Assembly: GCF_022012305.1 (NCBI RefSeq)
Contig: NZ_JAKLTM010000004.1
Span: 372,001-436,000 of the forward strand
Direction of reading: 5' to 3'
Source: Ramlibacter paludis
GTDB taxonomy: Bacteria; Pseudomonadota; Gammaproteobacteria; Burkholderiales; Burkholderiaceae_C
Length of the DNA stretch: 64,000 nucleotides
The notes below the pieces were generated by a model. The model worked only from the letters and a program-made list of their open reading frames with translations, made no database searches and was not told the DNA's origin. Below are positions 33,262 to 42,403 of the stretch, one piece after another. Both the position numbers and the translations under genes were made by a program. The first letter of the stretch is position 1, and each line of letters begins with the position of its first letter.

Positions 33262-34341
33262 TCACACACCCCAAGCCCGGAAGATGTCCTCGGGCGAAGC
33301 CTGCACGCTGCCCCCCGCTGCTCCCGGCGTGCGGCTGAAGCGCGGCGCCGCATTCGGCTGCACCACGCCACCCTGCTCGATGAAGGTCTGCCGCGCCACG
33401 TTGTGCGGGTGCCGCGGCGCCTCGTCCCAGTCGAGCACCGGCGCGAAGCAGGCATCGCTGCCCTCCAGCAATTCGCACCAGGCATCGCGGCTGCGCGTGC
33501 GGAACAGCGCCGCCAGCTTCTGCTTGAACTCCGGCCAGCGCTGCCGGTCGTTCTGCATCTGCGCGAGTTCGGGATCGGTGATGCCGCAACGCTCCAGCAG
33601 CAGCGCATAGAACTGCGGCTCGATCGCCCCCACCGCCACGCTCTTGCCGTCGGCGCATTCGTAGCAGGCGTAGAAGTGGGCGCCGCCATCGAGCATGTTC
33701 TCCTCGCGCCCGAGCGACCACATCTGCCGGCCGCGAAAGCCGTACATCATGGCCGACAGCAGCGCCGCGCCATCCGTCATCGCCGCATCCACCACCTGCC
33801 CCTGGCCCGAATTGCGCGCCTCGAACACCGCCGCCATCACGCCGAATGCGAGGAACATGGCGCCGCCTCCGAAGTCGCCCACCAGGTTCAGCGGCGGCAC
33901 CGGCGGCTCGCCCTTGCGGCCGATGGCATGCAGCGCGCCGCTCAAGGCGACGTAGTTGATGTCGTGGCCGGCCGCCTGCGCCAGCGGGCCGTGCTGGCCC
34001 CAGCCGGTCATGCGGCCGTAGACCAGGGCCGGCCGGCGAGCGAGGCATTCGTCCGGCCCCAGGCCTAACCGCTCCATCACGCCGGGGCGGAAGCCTTCGA
34101 TCAGCACGTCGGCCTCCTCCACCAGGCGCAGCACGGTGTCGCGCCCTTCGGGCTGCCGCAGGTCGAGCGGCAAGGTCGGGCGCCCGCGCGCGGTGACCGG
34201 CTCGGAGACCACCTTGGCCTCACCCGGCCGCGCGATGCGCAAGACCTGCGCGCCCTGGTCGGCCAGCAGCATGGCGCAGAACGGCGCGGGGCCGAGGCCC
34301 GCCATCTCGATCACCTTCAGGCCTTGCAGGGGTCCGGGCAT
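33262..34341 (-). CDS. CaiB/BaiF family protein, alpha-methylacyl-CoA racemase-like
   Basis: A 359-residue family III protein closest to AMACR/Mcr-type racemases. It starts [71 protein letters not shown] contains the catalytic His/Asp pair typical of racemases, and [17 protein letters not shown] and [12 protein letters not shown] follow. AMACR epimerises 2-methylacyl-CoA thioesters. It is the first gene of the six-gene - strand operon, 24 bases before the hydratase gene. It is divergent from the MFS gene at 34403. Confidence 0.92.
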   Translation of the reverse strand: MPGPLQGLKVIEMAGLGPAPFCAMLLADQGAQVLRIARPGEAKVVSEPVTARGRPTLPLDLRQPEGRDTVLRLVEEADVLIEGFRPGVMERLGLGPDECLARRPALVYGRMTGWGQHGPLAQAAGHDINYVALSGALHAIGRKGEPPVPPLNLVGDFGGGAMFLAFGVMAAVFEARNSGQGQVVDAAMTDGAALLSAMMYGFRGRQMWSLGREENMLDGGAHFYACYECADGKSVAVGAIEPQFYALLLERCGITDPELAQMQNDRQRWPEFKQKLAALFRTRSRDAWCELLEGSDACFAPVLDWDEAPRHPHNVARQTFIEQGGVVQPNAAPRFSRTPGAAGGSVQASPEDIFRAWGV

Positions 34342-34402
34342 GCGAAATCTCCTCGATGTGCTGCCGGCCATTGTGAACGCTCGGAGACAATGCCCCTCGC
34401 CC

Positions 34403-35638
34403 ATGGAACCCTTCGCCGCCCCGCCCGCCTTCCTGCGCCTGCTGTCCGCCCGGGTGCTGGCGGGCATGGCCACCCAGATGATGATGGTGTCGCTGGCGTG
34501 GCAGATGTACGAGCTGACCAACAGCGCCTGGGACCTCGGCCTGGTCGGCCTGTTCCAGTTCCTCCCGGTGCTGCTGTTCACGCTGCCTGCCGGGCACGTC
34601 GCCGATCGCTACCCGCGCGGCCGCGTCGTGGCCTGCACGCAGTTGCTGCAGTTTGCCGCCGCGGCGCTGCTGCTGGCCGCCAGCGCCACGCACCGCCTCT
34701 CGAGCGAACTGCTGTTCGGCGTCTCCGTGCTGCTCGGCACCGCGCGCACCTTCCAGAGCCCCGCCGCGCAGTCGCTCGTGCCCAGCCTCGTGCCGGCGGG
34801 CATGCTGGCGCGCGCGACGGCCATGAGTTCCGCCGGCAACCAGGTCGCGGTGATCGGCGGGCCGGCCCTGGCCGGCTTGCTGTTCCTGGGCACGGGCACC
34901 GTCGTCTACGCCGTCGCGACCGTGCTGCTGGCCGTGGCCATCTTGGCCATGCTGCGCGTGCACGACACGCGCGTGCTCGCCAGCCATGTCGCGCCCAGCC
35001 TGAAGACCATGCTGGCCGGCGCGCACTTCGTCTGGTCGCGCAAGCCCATCCTGGGGGCCATCTCGCTGGACCTGATGGCGGTTTTGTTCGGCGGCGCGAC
35101 GGCGCTGCTGCCGATCTTCGCCAAGGACATCCTGCACGTGGGCCCTACCGGCCTGGGCGCACTGCGCGCCGCACCTGCCGTCGGCGCGCTGGTGATGTCG
35201 GTGGTGCTGGCCCGGCATCCGATCCGCAACCACGTGGGCCGCTGGCTGCTGCTGGCGGTGGGCTGCTATGGCCTGTGCATGCTGGCCTTCGGCCTGTCGA
35301 CGCACTTCGCCTTGTCGCTGGTGGTGCTCGGCCTGTCCGGCGGCTTCGACATGGTCAGCGTCGTGGTGCGGCAGACCCTGGTGCAGATGGACACGCCCGA
35401 CGACATGCGGGGACGCGTCGGCGCCGTCAGCTCGATGTTCATAGGTGCGAGCAACCAGCTGGGCGAATTCGAGTCGGGCGCAACGGCGGCGTGGTTCGGG
35501 CCGGTCGGGTCCGTCGTGGTGGGCGGCGTGGCGACCTTGCTGGTGGTGGCGGCCTGGTGGCGCATGTTTCCTGGCCTTGCCAGCCGCCGCACCTTTACTT
35601 CAGAGCCGACGCGTGATGCGCGAGATGGTCCGCCATGA
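34403..35638 (+). CDS. MFS transporter (DHA3-type)
   Basis: A 411-residue inner-membrane transporter with 10-12 hydrophobic helices. [20 protein letters not shown] leads into [16 protein letters not shown], the MFS loop 2-3 motif. [30 protein letters not shown] is the second-half counterpart found in EntS-like exporters. The longer open frame upstream overlaps the divergent CaiB gene, so I start at the ATG at 34403. The stop lies 44 bases inside the convergent fghA gene. Substrate unknown. Confidence 0.88.
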   Translation: MEPFAAPPAFLRLLSARVLAGMATQMMMVSLAWQMYELTNSAWDLGLVGLFQFLPVLLFTLPAGHVADRYPRGRVVACTQLLQFAAAALLLAASATHRLSSELLFGVSVLLGTARTFQSPAAQSLVPSLVPAGMLARATAMSSAGNQVAVIGGPALAGLLFLGTGTVVYAVATVLLAVAILAMLRVHDTRVLASHVAPSLKTMLAGAHFVWSRKPILGAISLDLMAVLFGGATALLPIFAKDILHVGPTGLGALRAAPAVGALVMSVVLARHPIRNHVGRWLLLAVGCYGLCMLAFGLSTHFALSLVVLGLSGGFDMVSVVVRQTLVQMDTPDDMRGRVGAVSSMFIGASNQLGEFESGATAAWFGPVGSVVVGGVATLLVVAAWWRMFPGLASRRTFTSEPTRDARDGPP

Positions 35639-36433
35639 AGCTCGCGACGAAGAAGTAGCCGTGGTCGTAGCCGGCATGCCGGCGCAGTTGCAACGGCTGG
35701 CCGACGGCGGCACACGCTGACTCCAGCAACTCGGGACGCAGCTCACGCGCGAGGAACTGGTCGGCCAGCCCTTGGTCCACCAGCAGCGGCGGCACGCGCG
35801 CGCCGCTTTCGATGAGCTTCACCGCGTCGTGCCGCGCCCATTGCGCACGATCACTTCCAAGGTAGCCGCCGAACGCCTTCTCGCCCCAGGGCACTTGCGC
35901 CGGCGCGCAGATCGGCGCCAGCGCCGACACGCTGCGGTACACGCCGGGATGGCGCAGTGCCAGCGTCAAAGCGCCGTGGCCGCCCATGGAATGGCCGAAG
36001 ATGCCTTGCGCGCCGGGCCGCACCGGAAAGTGCTGCGCGACCACCGCCGGCAGCTCCTGCGTCACGTAGCTCTCCATGCGCCAGTGCTTCGCATAGGGCT
36101 CCCGCGCCGCATCGAGGTAGAAGCCCGCGCCCTCGCCGAAATCCCAGTCCTTCTGCGCGTCGGCCACACCCGTGTTGCGCGGACTGGTGTCCGGCGTCAC
36201 CAGCAGCAGGCCATGCTCCGCCGCGTAGCGCTGCGCGCCGGCCTTGATCGCGAAGGTCTGCTCGTTGCAGGTGAGCCCCGCCAGGTAATAGAGCGCCGGC
36301 ACCGGCCCTTGCGCGGCTTGCGGCGGCCGGTACACGCCGAAGCGCATCGGCAGGCCGATGGCGTCGGACGCGTGTTCGTAGAAGCCTTGCACGCCGCCGA
36401 ACGAGGCGTGCTCTTCCAGGGTCGTGAGCGCCA

Positions 36434-36434
<1 letters not shown>
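35595..36434 (-). CDS. fghA: S-formylglutathione hydrolase
   Basis: Hydrolyses S-formylglutathione to formate and glutathione, the second step of glutathione-linked formaldehyde oxidation. The 279-residue esterase-D fold protein has LYYLAGLTCNEQTFAIKAGAQRYAAEHG. The nucleophile motif is FGHSMGGHGAL (Ser near 147). The QGLADQFL region holds the catalytic Asp, and the conserved His lies in [15 protein letters not shown]. The ATG shares one base with the frmA stop (TGATG). Its 3' end overlaps the convergent MFS gene by 44 bases. Confidence 0.96.
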
Positions 36435-37540
<1,106 letters not shown>

Positions 37541-37617
37541 GCGGACTCCCGGAATGGTGTCCGCTATCTTAGGTGGGCCGCCGGCGCCGCGCGGGCACCG
37601 GCGAAGAAAGAACGCGC

Positions 37618-37962
37618 TTAGCTGTAGCGGCGATCGTCCGGCCGGCGATCGCGCGCGTTGCGCACGCCGTCGCCGTCGCGGTCCTTGTCGTAACGGTTCT
37701 GGATGCCGTCGCGGTCGAGGTCGCCGTAGGGGCCGAAGCGGTCGACGCGGCGGTGCTGGTTGCGCGCGACGATCACGTTCTTCACGTTCGGGTTCGGGTC
37801 CTGCGCATTGCGGATGCCGTCGCCGTCGCGGTCGGCGTCATGGCGGTTTTGGATGCCGTCGCGGTCCAGGTCCTGGCGCGGCGCGTACTGCGCCTGGGCG
37901 GACAGGCCCAGCGTCATCAGGGAACCGGCAACGAGGGCGGCGAAAAGGGTTTGCTTCTTCAT
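37618..37962 (-). CDS. Secreted small protein with DxDxDG calcium-binding-like repeats
   Basis: A 114-residue protein with a Sec signal (residues 1-24, cleavage after SAQAQ). The mature part holds two near-identical repeats of [10 protein letters not shown] followed by [14 protein letters not shown] or [14 protein letters not shown] (about residues 31-55 and 81-104), resembling thrombospondin type-3 calcium-binding loops. A basic linker with HRRVDRFGP lies between. CAGGAG precedes the ATG at a good distance. It probably binds divalent cations in the periplasm or outside the cell. No close family name is justified. Confidence 0.8.
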   Translation of the reverse strand: MKKQTLFAALVAGSLMTLGLSAQAQYAPRQDLDRDGIQNRHDADRDGDGIRNAQDPNPNVKNVIVARNQHRRVDRFGPYGDLDRDGIQNRYDKDRDGDGVRNARDRRPDDRRYS

Positions 37963-38105
37963 GTTCGTAACTCCTGGATTCAATGCATCGACTATCGCGC
38001 CCCAGCCCGGCCGTGGCCATAGTCCCGCCCCTGTCAAGCACGTGGGACCAGTCCTAAACGCAAGGGACTAACCGGCATACTTCGACATCCTCCAGGAGTT
38101 CCTGC

Positions 38106-38414
38106 ATGCCCGAGCCAGAAATCCGCGACAACCCTTCCGCCCACCGCTTCGAGCTGAAGATCGGCGACAAGGTGGCCGCCTACGCCGAATACAACGTGCT
38201 GTCGCACGCGCTGCTGTTCACGCACACCGAGGTGCTGCCCGAATTCGAAGGCGCGGGCCACGGCTCGCGCCTGGCGAAGTTCGCGCTGGACGCCGTGCGC
38301 AGCCGCGGCCTGAAGGCGATTCCCGCCTGCCAGTTCATCGCCGGCTACATCCGCAAGCATGCGGAGTACCACGACCTGGTGGCGGACGAGCACCGGCGCG
38401 CGTATCACATCTGA
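38106..38414 (+). CDS. GNAT-like N-acetyltransferase domain protein (YidJ/COG2388 type)
   Basis: A 102-residue short acetyltransferase fold. [37 protein letters not shown] holds the G-x-G-x-x-L acetyl-CoA loop of the compact COG2388 family, and CQFIAGYIRKHAEYHDLV completes it. AGGAG stands about 8 bases ahead of the ATG. The family has no firm substrate. It ends 6 bases before the palindromic repeat at 38421-38516 and converges with the membrane-protein gene. Confidence 0.88.
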   Translation: MPEPEIRDNPSAHRFELKIGDKVAAYAEYNVLSHALLFTHTEVLPEFEGAGHGSRLAKFALDAVRSRGLKAIPACQFIAGYIRKHAEYHDLVADEHRRAYHI

Positions 38415-38420
38415 CCGGTC

Positions 38421-38516
38421 GTCATCCCCGGGCAGACGGGGAACCCAGGGCGTTGAAAACGCGCGCAGCGCGCGGCCCGTGCCGAAGCCCTGGATTCCCG
38501 CCTTCGCGGGAATGAC
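38421..38516. repeat. Palindromic dispersed repeat, divergent copy 2 (about 96 bp)
   Basis: It starts GTCATCCCCGGG and ends CGGGAATGAC, the same inverted termini as copies at 2937 and 46956 but with a different interior (AACCCAGGGCGTTGAAAACG, then GCGCGCAGCGCGC, then CCCTGGATTCCCG). It lies between two convergent genes, like the other copies. Confidence 0.7.
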
Positions 38517-38534
38517 GATCCTTCCCTAGGCCGC

Positions 38535-38840
38535 CTACTCCAACTGCGCCAGCGCATCGTCCCGGAGCAAAGGCCGCAGCACCGGCCACGACTTTGCCGA
38601 AGTGTCGAACGCGATGCTCGCGCCCGCCAGCACGCCGCCGATCGCCGCCAGCACGGCCGCGGCCACCGAGGGCCAGTGCCAGGGCATGCCGGCAATGGCC
38701 CAGGCGCCGACGATGCAGGCGATGCCCACCGCCTTGAACACGAAGCTGGTGCGCCTGGCCTTGGCGAAGTGGGCGCCCTCGTCCCGCAGCAGGGACTCGA
38801 GCTCCGCGGCCATCCTGGCGCGAGTCTTGTCGTCGTTCAT
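38535..38840 (-). CDS. Small membrane protein
   Basis: A 101-residue protein with an N-terminal charged helix (KTRARMAAELESLLRDEGAHF), then two hydrophobic segments (about 34-50 and 56-76). I chose the ATG at 38840 because AGGAGG lies 6 bases upstream. The ATG at 38846 would sit too close to it. Its start overlaps the stop of the TOPRIM gene (ATGA), so it is coexpressed with it. Function unknown. Confidence 0.75.
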   Translation of the reverse strand: MNDDKTRARMAAELESLLRDEGAHFAKARRTSFVFKAVGIACIVGAWAIAGMPWHWPSVAAAVLAAIGGVLAGASIAFDTSAKSWPVLRPLLRDDALAQLE

Positions 38841-39481
38841 GGCCATCCTCCTTGAAAGTCGAGCACGCTGTCGAGTGAGCGGGGAACGCGGTCCAGCGAC
38901 AGCGCGTCCGCCAGCAGCGCGCCATAGCGGATCTTGCGCCGGGCCCGGGTGCCGAGGAACCGGCGCATGTGCGCTTCCACCTGGCGTCCCCTTTGCGCCG
39001 GCTGTTCCTGGAAGCGGCGGAAGGACGGCAATTCACCCTCGGCCTCGATCACCGCTTCCACCGCCGCGGCGCCCAGCGCGCGGATCATTTCGTCCTCGAG
39101 GTCCGCTTCGCACACGAAGAAGCCGAGCGCTTCCCGTCCTGCGCGCGTGCTCGCATCGCCGAGACCCAGTCGCTGCAGCTCGCGTGCGACGACGGCTTCC
39201 TCCGGTGCATCGCAGAGTCCCGCGAGACGCAAGCCCAGGCCGTCCGGCCCGAGCGCCCGCGCGAACTTGCCGAGATTCGTGATGCCGCCCATCGGCAGGA
39301 CGGCGATCCCTTCCACCGCCAGGTCGCGGCCACGCCGGCGCGCCAGCGCTTCCAGCGCCGCCTGGTCGCTCCAGCCTTCGACCAGGATCACCGCCCGCGC
39401 CTTGGCGGCGACGAGGAATTCGCGCGCAGCCTCGACCTGCAGCGGCGGCCGCGGCCCCGCCTGCGGCAGCTCAGGCGGCAT
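38837..39481 (-). CDS. Stand-alone TOPRIM domain protein (OLD-nuclease-like)
   Basis: A 214-residue protein whose N-terminal half is a TOPRIM fold: AVILVEGWSDQAALEALARRRG carries the conserved Glu. VLPMGGITNLGKFARALGP and LRLAGLCDAPEEAVV hold the later acidic positions. The C-terminal half (EADLEDEMIRALG, FRRFQEQPAQRGRQVEAHMRRFLGTRARRKIRY) matches a bacterial family annotated as TOPRIM nucleotidyltransferase/hydrolase, best known to me from actinobacteria. No ATPase domain is attached. It overlaps both neighbours: 11 bases with the GNAT gene and 4 with the membrane-protein gene. Confidence 0.82.
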   Translation of the reverse strand: MPPELPQAGPRPPLQVEAAREFLVAAKARAVILVEGWSDQAALEALARRRGRDLAVEGIAVLPMGGITNLGKFARALGPDGLGLRLAGLCDAPEEAVVARELQRLGLGDASTRAGREALGFFVCEADLEDEMIRALGAAAVEAVIEAEGELPSFRRFQEQPAQRGRQVEAHMRRFLGTRARRKIRYGALLADALSLDRVPRSLDSVLDFQGGWP

Positions 39482-39917
39482 CGGCGGGCTGCCGCACGTA
39501 GTGGTTGTCGAACTCCTCCTGGCGCACGAGCCGGAAGCCGTGCCGCGCATAGAAGCGGTTGGAGTCGCTCTCGCGCAAGGCCCCGACCCGCAGTGGCTGC
39601 CGGCGCGCATCGGCTTCCGCGAAGACGGCCCGCAACACTGCCGCGCCCGTGCCACTTCCCTGCGAGCCGGGCCGGATGTAGAGATGCTCGAGCAGCAAGG
39701 CATCGTCCTGCGGCTTGAGCACGAGGAAGCCGACGCGAGCGCCATCCCGCAAGATCCAGCGCGTGTGCGCCGGCGAGAAGCCATCGAGCAGGCGGGCGCG
39801 GGCCCGCGCCGGATCGAAGCGACCTATCCGCTCCAGGCTCTCGCGCATGGCCTCCTCGCGCAAGCGCGCGAGTTCATCGGCGTCGCCGGCGCTGGCGGGA
39901 GAAAACGAGATGTCCAC
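39471..39917 (-). CDS. GNAT family N-acetyltransferase
   Basis: A 148-residue acetyltransferase. LLLEHLYIRPGSQGSGTGAAVLRAVFAEADA contains the motif A acetyl-CoA loop (Q/R-x-x-G-x-G/A), and LRVGALRESDSNRFYARHGFRLVRQEEFDNHY is motif B. The substrate is unknown. It begins 24 bases after the cytochrome c gene and overlaps the TOPRIM gene by 11 bases, so the three downstream genes form a coupled unit. Confidence 0.93.
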   Translation of the reverse strand: MDISFSPASAGDADELARLREEAMRESLERIGRFDPARARARLLDGFSPAHTRWILRDGARVGFLVLKPQDDALLLEHLYIRPGSQGSGTGAAVLRAVFAEADARRQPLRVGALRESDSNRFYARHGFRLVRQEEFDNHYVRQPADAA

Positions 39918-39941
39918 GGACGGCGAGCATACAGGCGCTCC

Positions 39942-40250
39942 TCACTTGCCCGCCATCACGTACAGCCACAGCGCCTGCACGTCCGCGGGCTTCAGGATGG
40001 CGCCCCAGGCCGGCATGGCGCGCAGGCCTTGCGTCACCGAGCGCTCGAAGCGATCCTGCTCCGCCGGCGTCAAGGTGCGCAGGTCGAAGAAGGCCGCGCC
40101 CGGCGTCACCATGTTCAGGCCGTGGCAGCGGGCGCAGTAGCTGCCGTACAGGCGCCGGCCCTGGTCCACGGAAGGTTCCTGCGCGAAGGCAGCCAGCGGC
40201 AGCGCCGCCACGGCAAGCACGAGCCCGAGCAGCCGCTGCCGCATCCGCAT
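39942..40250 (-). CDS. Class I cytochrome c, partner of PQQ dehydrogenase
   Basis: A 102-residue periplasmic cytochrome. A Sec signal (residues 1-23, cleavage near AAFAQ) is followed by one haem-binding CARCHGLN (Cys near 39-42) and a distal Met candidate in GLRAMPAWG (about 77-80). It is a plausible electron acceptor for the PQQ alcohol dehydrogenase. The ATG shares one base with the dehydrogenase stop (TGATG), so the two are translationally linked. A second in-frame ATG at 40244 is also possible. Confidence 0.92.
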   Translation of the reverse strand: MRMRQRLLGLVLAVAALPLAAFAQEPSVDQGRRLYGSYCARCHGLNMVTPGAAFFDLRTLTPAEQDRFERSVTQGLRAMPAWGAILKPADVQALWLYVMAGK

Positions 40251-41941
40251 CACTCCTGCAAGGCAAAGGTCCAGAGCGAGGACCCCGGCACGACGTTCAC
40301 CAGTTCCGGGTCGCCCGACAGCGCGCCGTACACGGTGGCCGCGCCGCTGGTCACGGTGACGTACTGCTTGCCGTTGCGCTCCCAGACGATGGGCAGGCCG
40401 CTGATGCCGGAACCGGTCTGGAACTGCCACAGCTTCTGGCCGGTGGCTGCATCGAAGGCCATGAACTCGCCGGTCTGCGCGCCGGTGAAGACCACGCCGC
40501 CCGCGGTCGACACCACGCCGGACCAGTTGGGCGCCTTGCTCGGGGCTTCCCACAGCTTCTTGCCGGCGACCGGGTCCCAGGCGACCAGCGCGCCGCGCAC
40601 GCCGTCTTCCGGCGCGACGAAGCCGCCGAGTTCCAGGCCCAGGTACCAGGTCGGCTGCGCCGGCCGCTCCTGCGGCACGTACTTGATCTTCATGCCCAGG
40701 TTGATGGTGTTGAAGTAGGCGATGCGGCGCGCCGGGTCGTAGCTCATGGGCATCCAGTTCTTGCCGCCGAAGGCGCTCGGCCAGACCTCGATGAAGTCCG
40801 TCATGTTCTCGGTCTTGCGCACCATCGCCGTCATCGGCGTGTCGATCGGGCGGCCGCTGGCCATGTCGATGCCGCTGGCCCAGTTGACCTTCTTCGCGAA
40901 CTGCGTGGCCGAGAGCAGCTTGCCGTTGGTGCGATCGACGACGTAGAAGAAGCCGTTGCGATTGGCCTGGATCAGCGCCTTGGTCGTGCGGCCGCCCATC
41001 GGCAGGTCGGCCAGCACGAGCTCGTTGGTGCCGTCGTAGTCGTAGGGGTCACCGGGCGAGAACTGGTAGTGCCAGACGACCTCGCCGGTTCCCGGCCGGA
41101 TGGCGAGCACCGAGCCGACATAGAGCGAATCGCCGCCGCGCGTCGCCGGGTTCCACGGGCCGCCGTTGCCGGTGCCCCAGTAGACGAGATCGAGTTCGGG
41201 GTCGTAGGTGCCGGTGAGCCAGGTCGAGGCGCCGCCGTATTCGTAGCGTCCCGGCGCCCAGGTTTCCGCGCCCTTGTCGCCAGGCCCTGCGGTGGTCCAG
41301 CGGTGCCACTTCTTCTCGCCGGTCTTCAGGTCCCAGCCATCGAGGAAGCCGCGCGAGCCGTACTCGCCGCCCGAGATGCCGGTGATCAGCACGCCGCCCG
41401 CGATGAGCGGCGCGTGCGTCATGCTGTAGCCCTGCTTGTAGTCGGCCGCCTGCTTGGTCCACACCACCTTGCCGTCGGCGATGTTCATCGCGACGACCTG
41501 CGCATCGATCGTCGTGCGGTACAACATGCCGTCCATCACCGCGAGGCCGCGGCTCTGGATGCCGCAGCACAGGTAGGCATTGATGTCGGCCGGCAGCTTG
41601 ACGGGCACGCGCCACTTCTGGCGGCCGGTCAGCGCGTCGACCGCGATGGTCGCGTCGTGCATCGACAGGTACATCGTGCCGTCGATGATCAGCGGCTGCG
41701 TCGAGGCATTGGCGGTGTGGTTGAGGCTGAGGTTCCACACCGGCACCAGGCGCTTGACGTTGGCCGCCGTGACCTGTTTCAGCGGCGAGTAGCGCTGCTG
41801 GCCCCAGCCCATGCCGTAGGTGACGACGTTGCGCGGGTTGGCGGCGTCGTTGCGAAGGTCCGAGAGGGTCTGGGCGCCGGCGCCGGCGGCGGCCGCGACG
41901 GCCGCGAAGGCCAGTGCGCGCATGCAGTGTGCGAGGGTCAT
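40250..41941 (-). CDS. PQQ-dependent methanol/ethanol-family dehydrogenase with lanthanide-type DYD motif
   Basis: A 563-residue periplasmic quinoprotein that oxidises primary alcohols. A signal peptide occupies about residues 1-23. The adjacent Cys pair that contacts PQQ is in NAYLCCGIQSRG (near 126). Propeller repeats such as GGVLITGISGGEYGSRGFLDGWD and VSTAGGVVFTGAQTGEFMAFDAATGQKLWQFQTGSG are clear. The catalytic region reads DPYDYDGTNE; Asp-x-Asp here is the signature linked with lanthanide (XoxF/ExaF-type) rather than calcium enzymes, where the second position is Ala or Ser. It lacks a cytochrome domain. The small cytochrome follows immediately. Possible alternative start at MRALAFAAV (41923). 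Confidence 0.9.
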   Translation of the reverse strand: MTLAHCMRALAFAAVAAAAGAGAQTLSDLRNDAANPRNVVTYGMGWGQQRYSPLKQVTAANVKRLVPVWNLSLNHTANASTQPLIIDGTMYLSMHDATIAVDALTGRQKWRVPVKLPADINAYLCCGIQSRGLAVMDGMLYRTTIDAQVVAMNIADGKVVWTKQAADYKQGYSMTHAPLIAGGVLITGISGGEYGSRGFLDGWDLKTGEKKWHRWTTAGPGDKGAETWAPGRYEYGGASTWLTGTYDPELDLVYWGTGNGGPWNPATRGGDSLYVGSVLAIRPGTGEVVWHYQFSPGDPYDYDGTNELVLADLPMGGRTTKALIQANRNGFFYVVDRTNGKLLSATQFAKKVNWASGIDMASGRPIDTPMTAMVRKTENMTDFIEVWPSAFGGKNWMPMSYDPARRIAYFNTINLGMKIKYVPQERPAQPTWYLGLELGGFVAPEDGVRGALVAWDPVAGKKLWEAPSKAPNWSGVVSTAGGVVFTGAQTGEFMAFDAATGQKLWQFQTGSGISGLPIVWERNGKQYVTVTSGAATVYGALSGDPELVNVVPGSSLWTFALQE

Positions 41942-42074
41942 GGTGTCTCCGAATGGGTGGATGGCCAGTACTGCCAGTCCATTCTTCGACGCACGTCCAG
42001 CGGGCTCCTCAGTTCAAACCCGCAGCGCGGCGCGAATTTCTCAAAATGAAACACGCGCCGGGGGAAGCTGCTCC

Positions 42075-42305
42075 CTATTTGGCTTTCGCGGCGGCCTGGG
42101 CCTCCTGCAGCAGCCGCTTGGCTTCGCGCAGTTCCTGGTCGACCTTCTTCGCCTCGGCCTGCGCCTGCCGCTTGTCCTGCGGCGTCGTGCTCAGGCGGCT
42201 CAAGAAGGAGACCACGGCGTCGTGCCGCTCCGTGGCGGCCTTGAGCCGGGCCTCCGCCTCCTGGAGGACGGTCGCGTTATCTTTGGTGGTGGGCTTCTTG
42301 GCCAT
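42075..42305 (-). CDS. Small coiled-coil hypothetical protein (76 aa)
   Basis: A 76-residue highly charged helical protein (ATVLQEAEARLKAATERHDA and AEAKKVDQELREAKRLLQEA) with a Lys-rich N-terminus. No Cys, no membrane segment. It lies after the terminator that ends the TRAP operon, so it probably has its own promoter. Function unknown. Confidence 0.65.
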   Translation of the reverse strand: MAKKPTTKDNATVLQEAEARLKAATERHDAVVSFLSRLSTTPQDKRQAQAEAKKVDQELREAKRLLQEAQAAAKAK

Positions 42306-42351
42306 GTGTGCGCTCTTGGGGGAAACGCAGACGATAGCAGGCCCGGAAAGC

Positions 42352-42380
42352 AAAAAGGGCGCGCAGCAAGCTGCACGCCC
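42352..42380 (-). terminator. Rho-independent terminator of the gntK-TRAP operon
   Basis: On the - strand, GGGCGTGCAG-CTTG-CTGCGCGCCC (42380 to 42357) forms a 10-bp stem with one G-U pair and is followed by TTTTTG. It lies 23 bases after the dctP stop. Confidence 0.85.
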
Positions 42381-42403
42381 CTGGGAGACCGCCGCAGGAA
42401 GGA

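Noticed and set aside
38461-38474. GCGCGCAGCGCGC as a terminator
   Set aside because: A short self-complementary stretch inside the dispersed repeat, without a T-tract on either strand.
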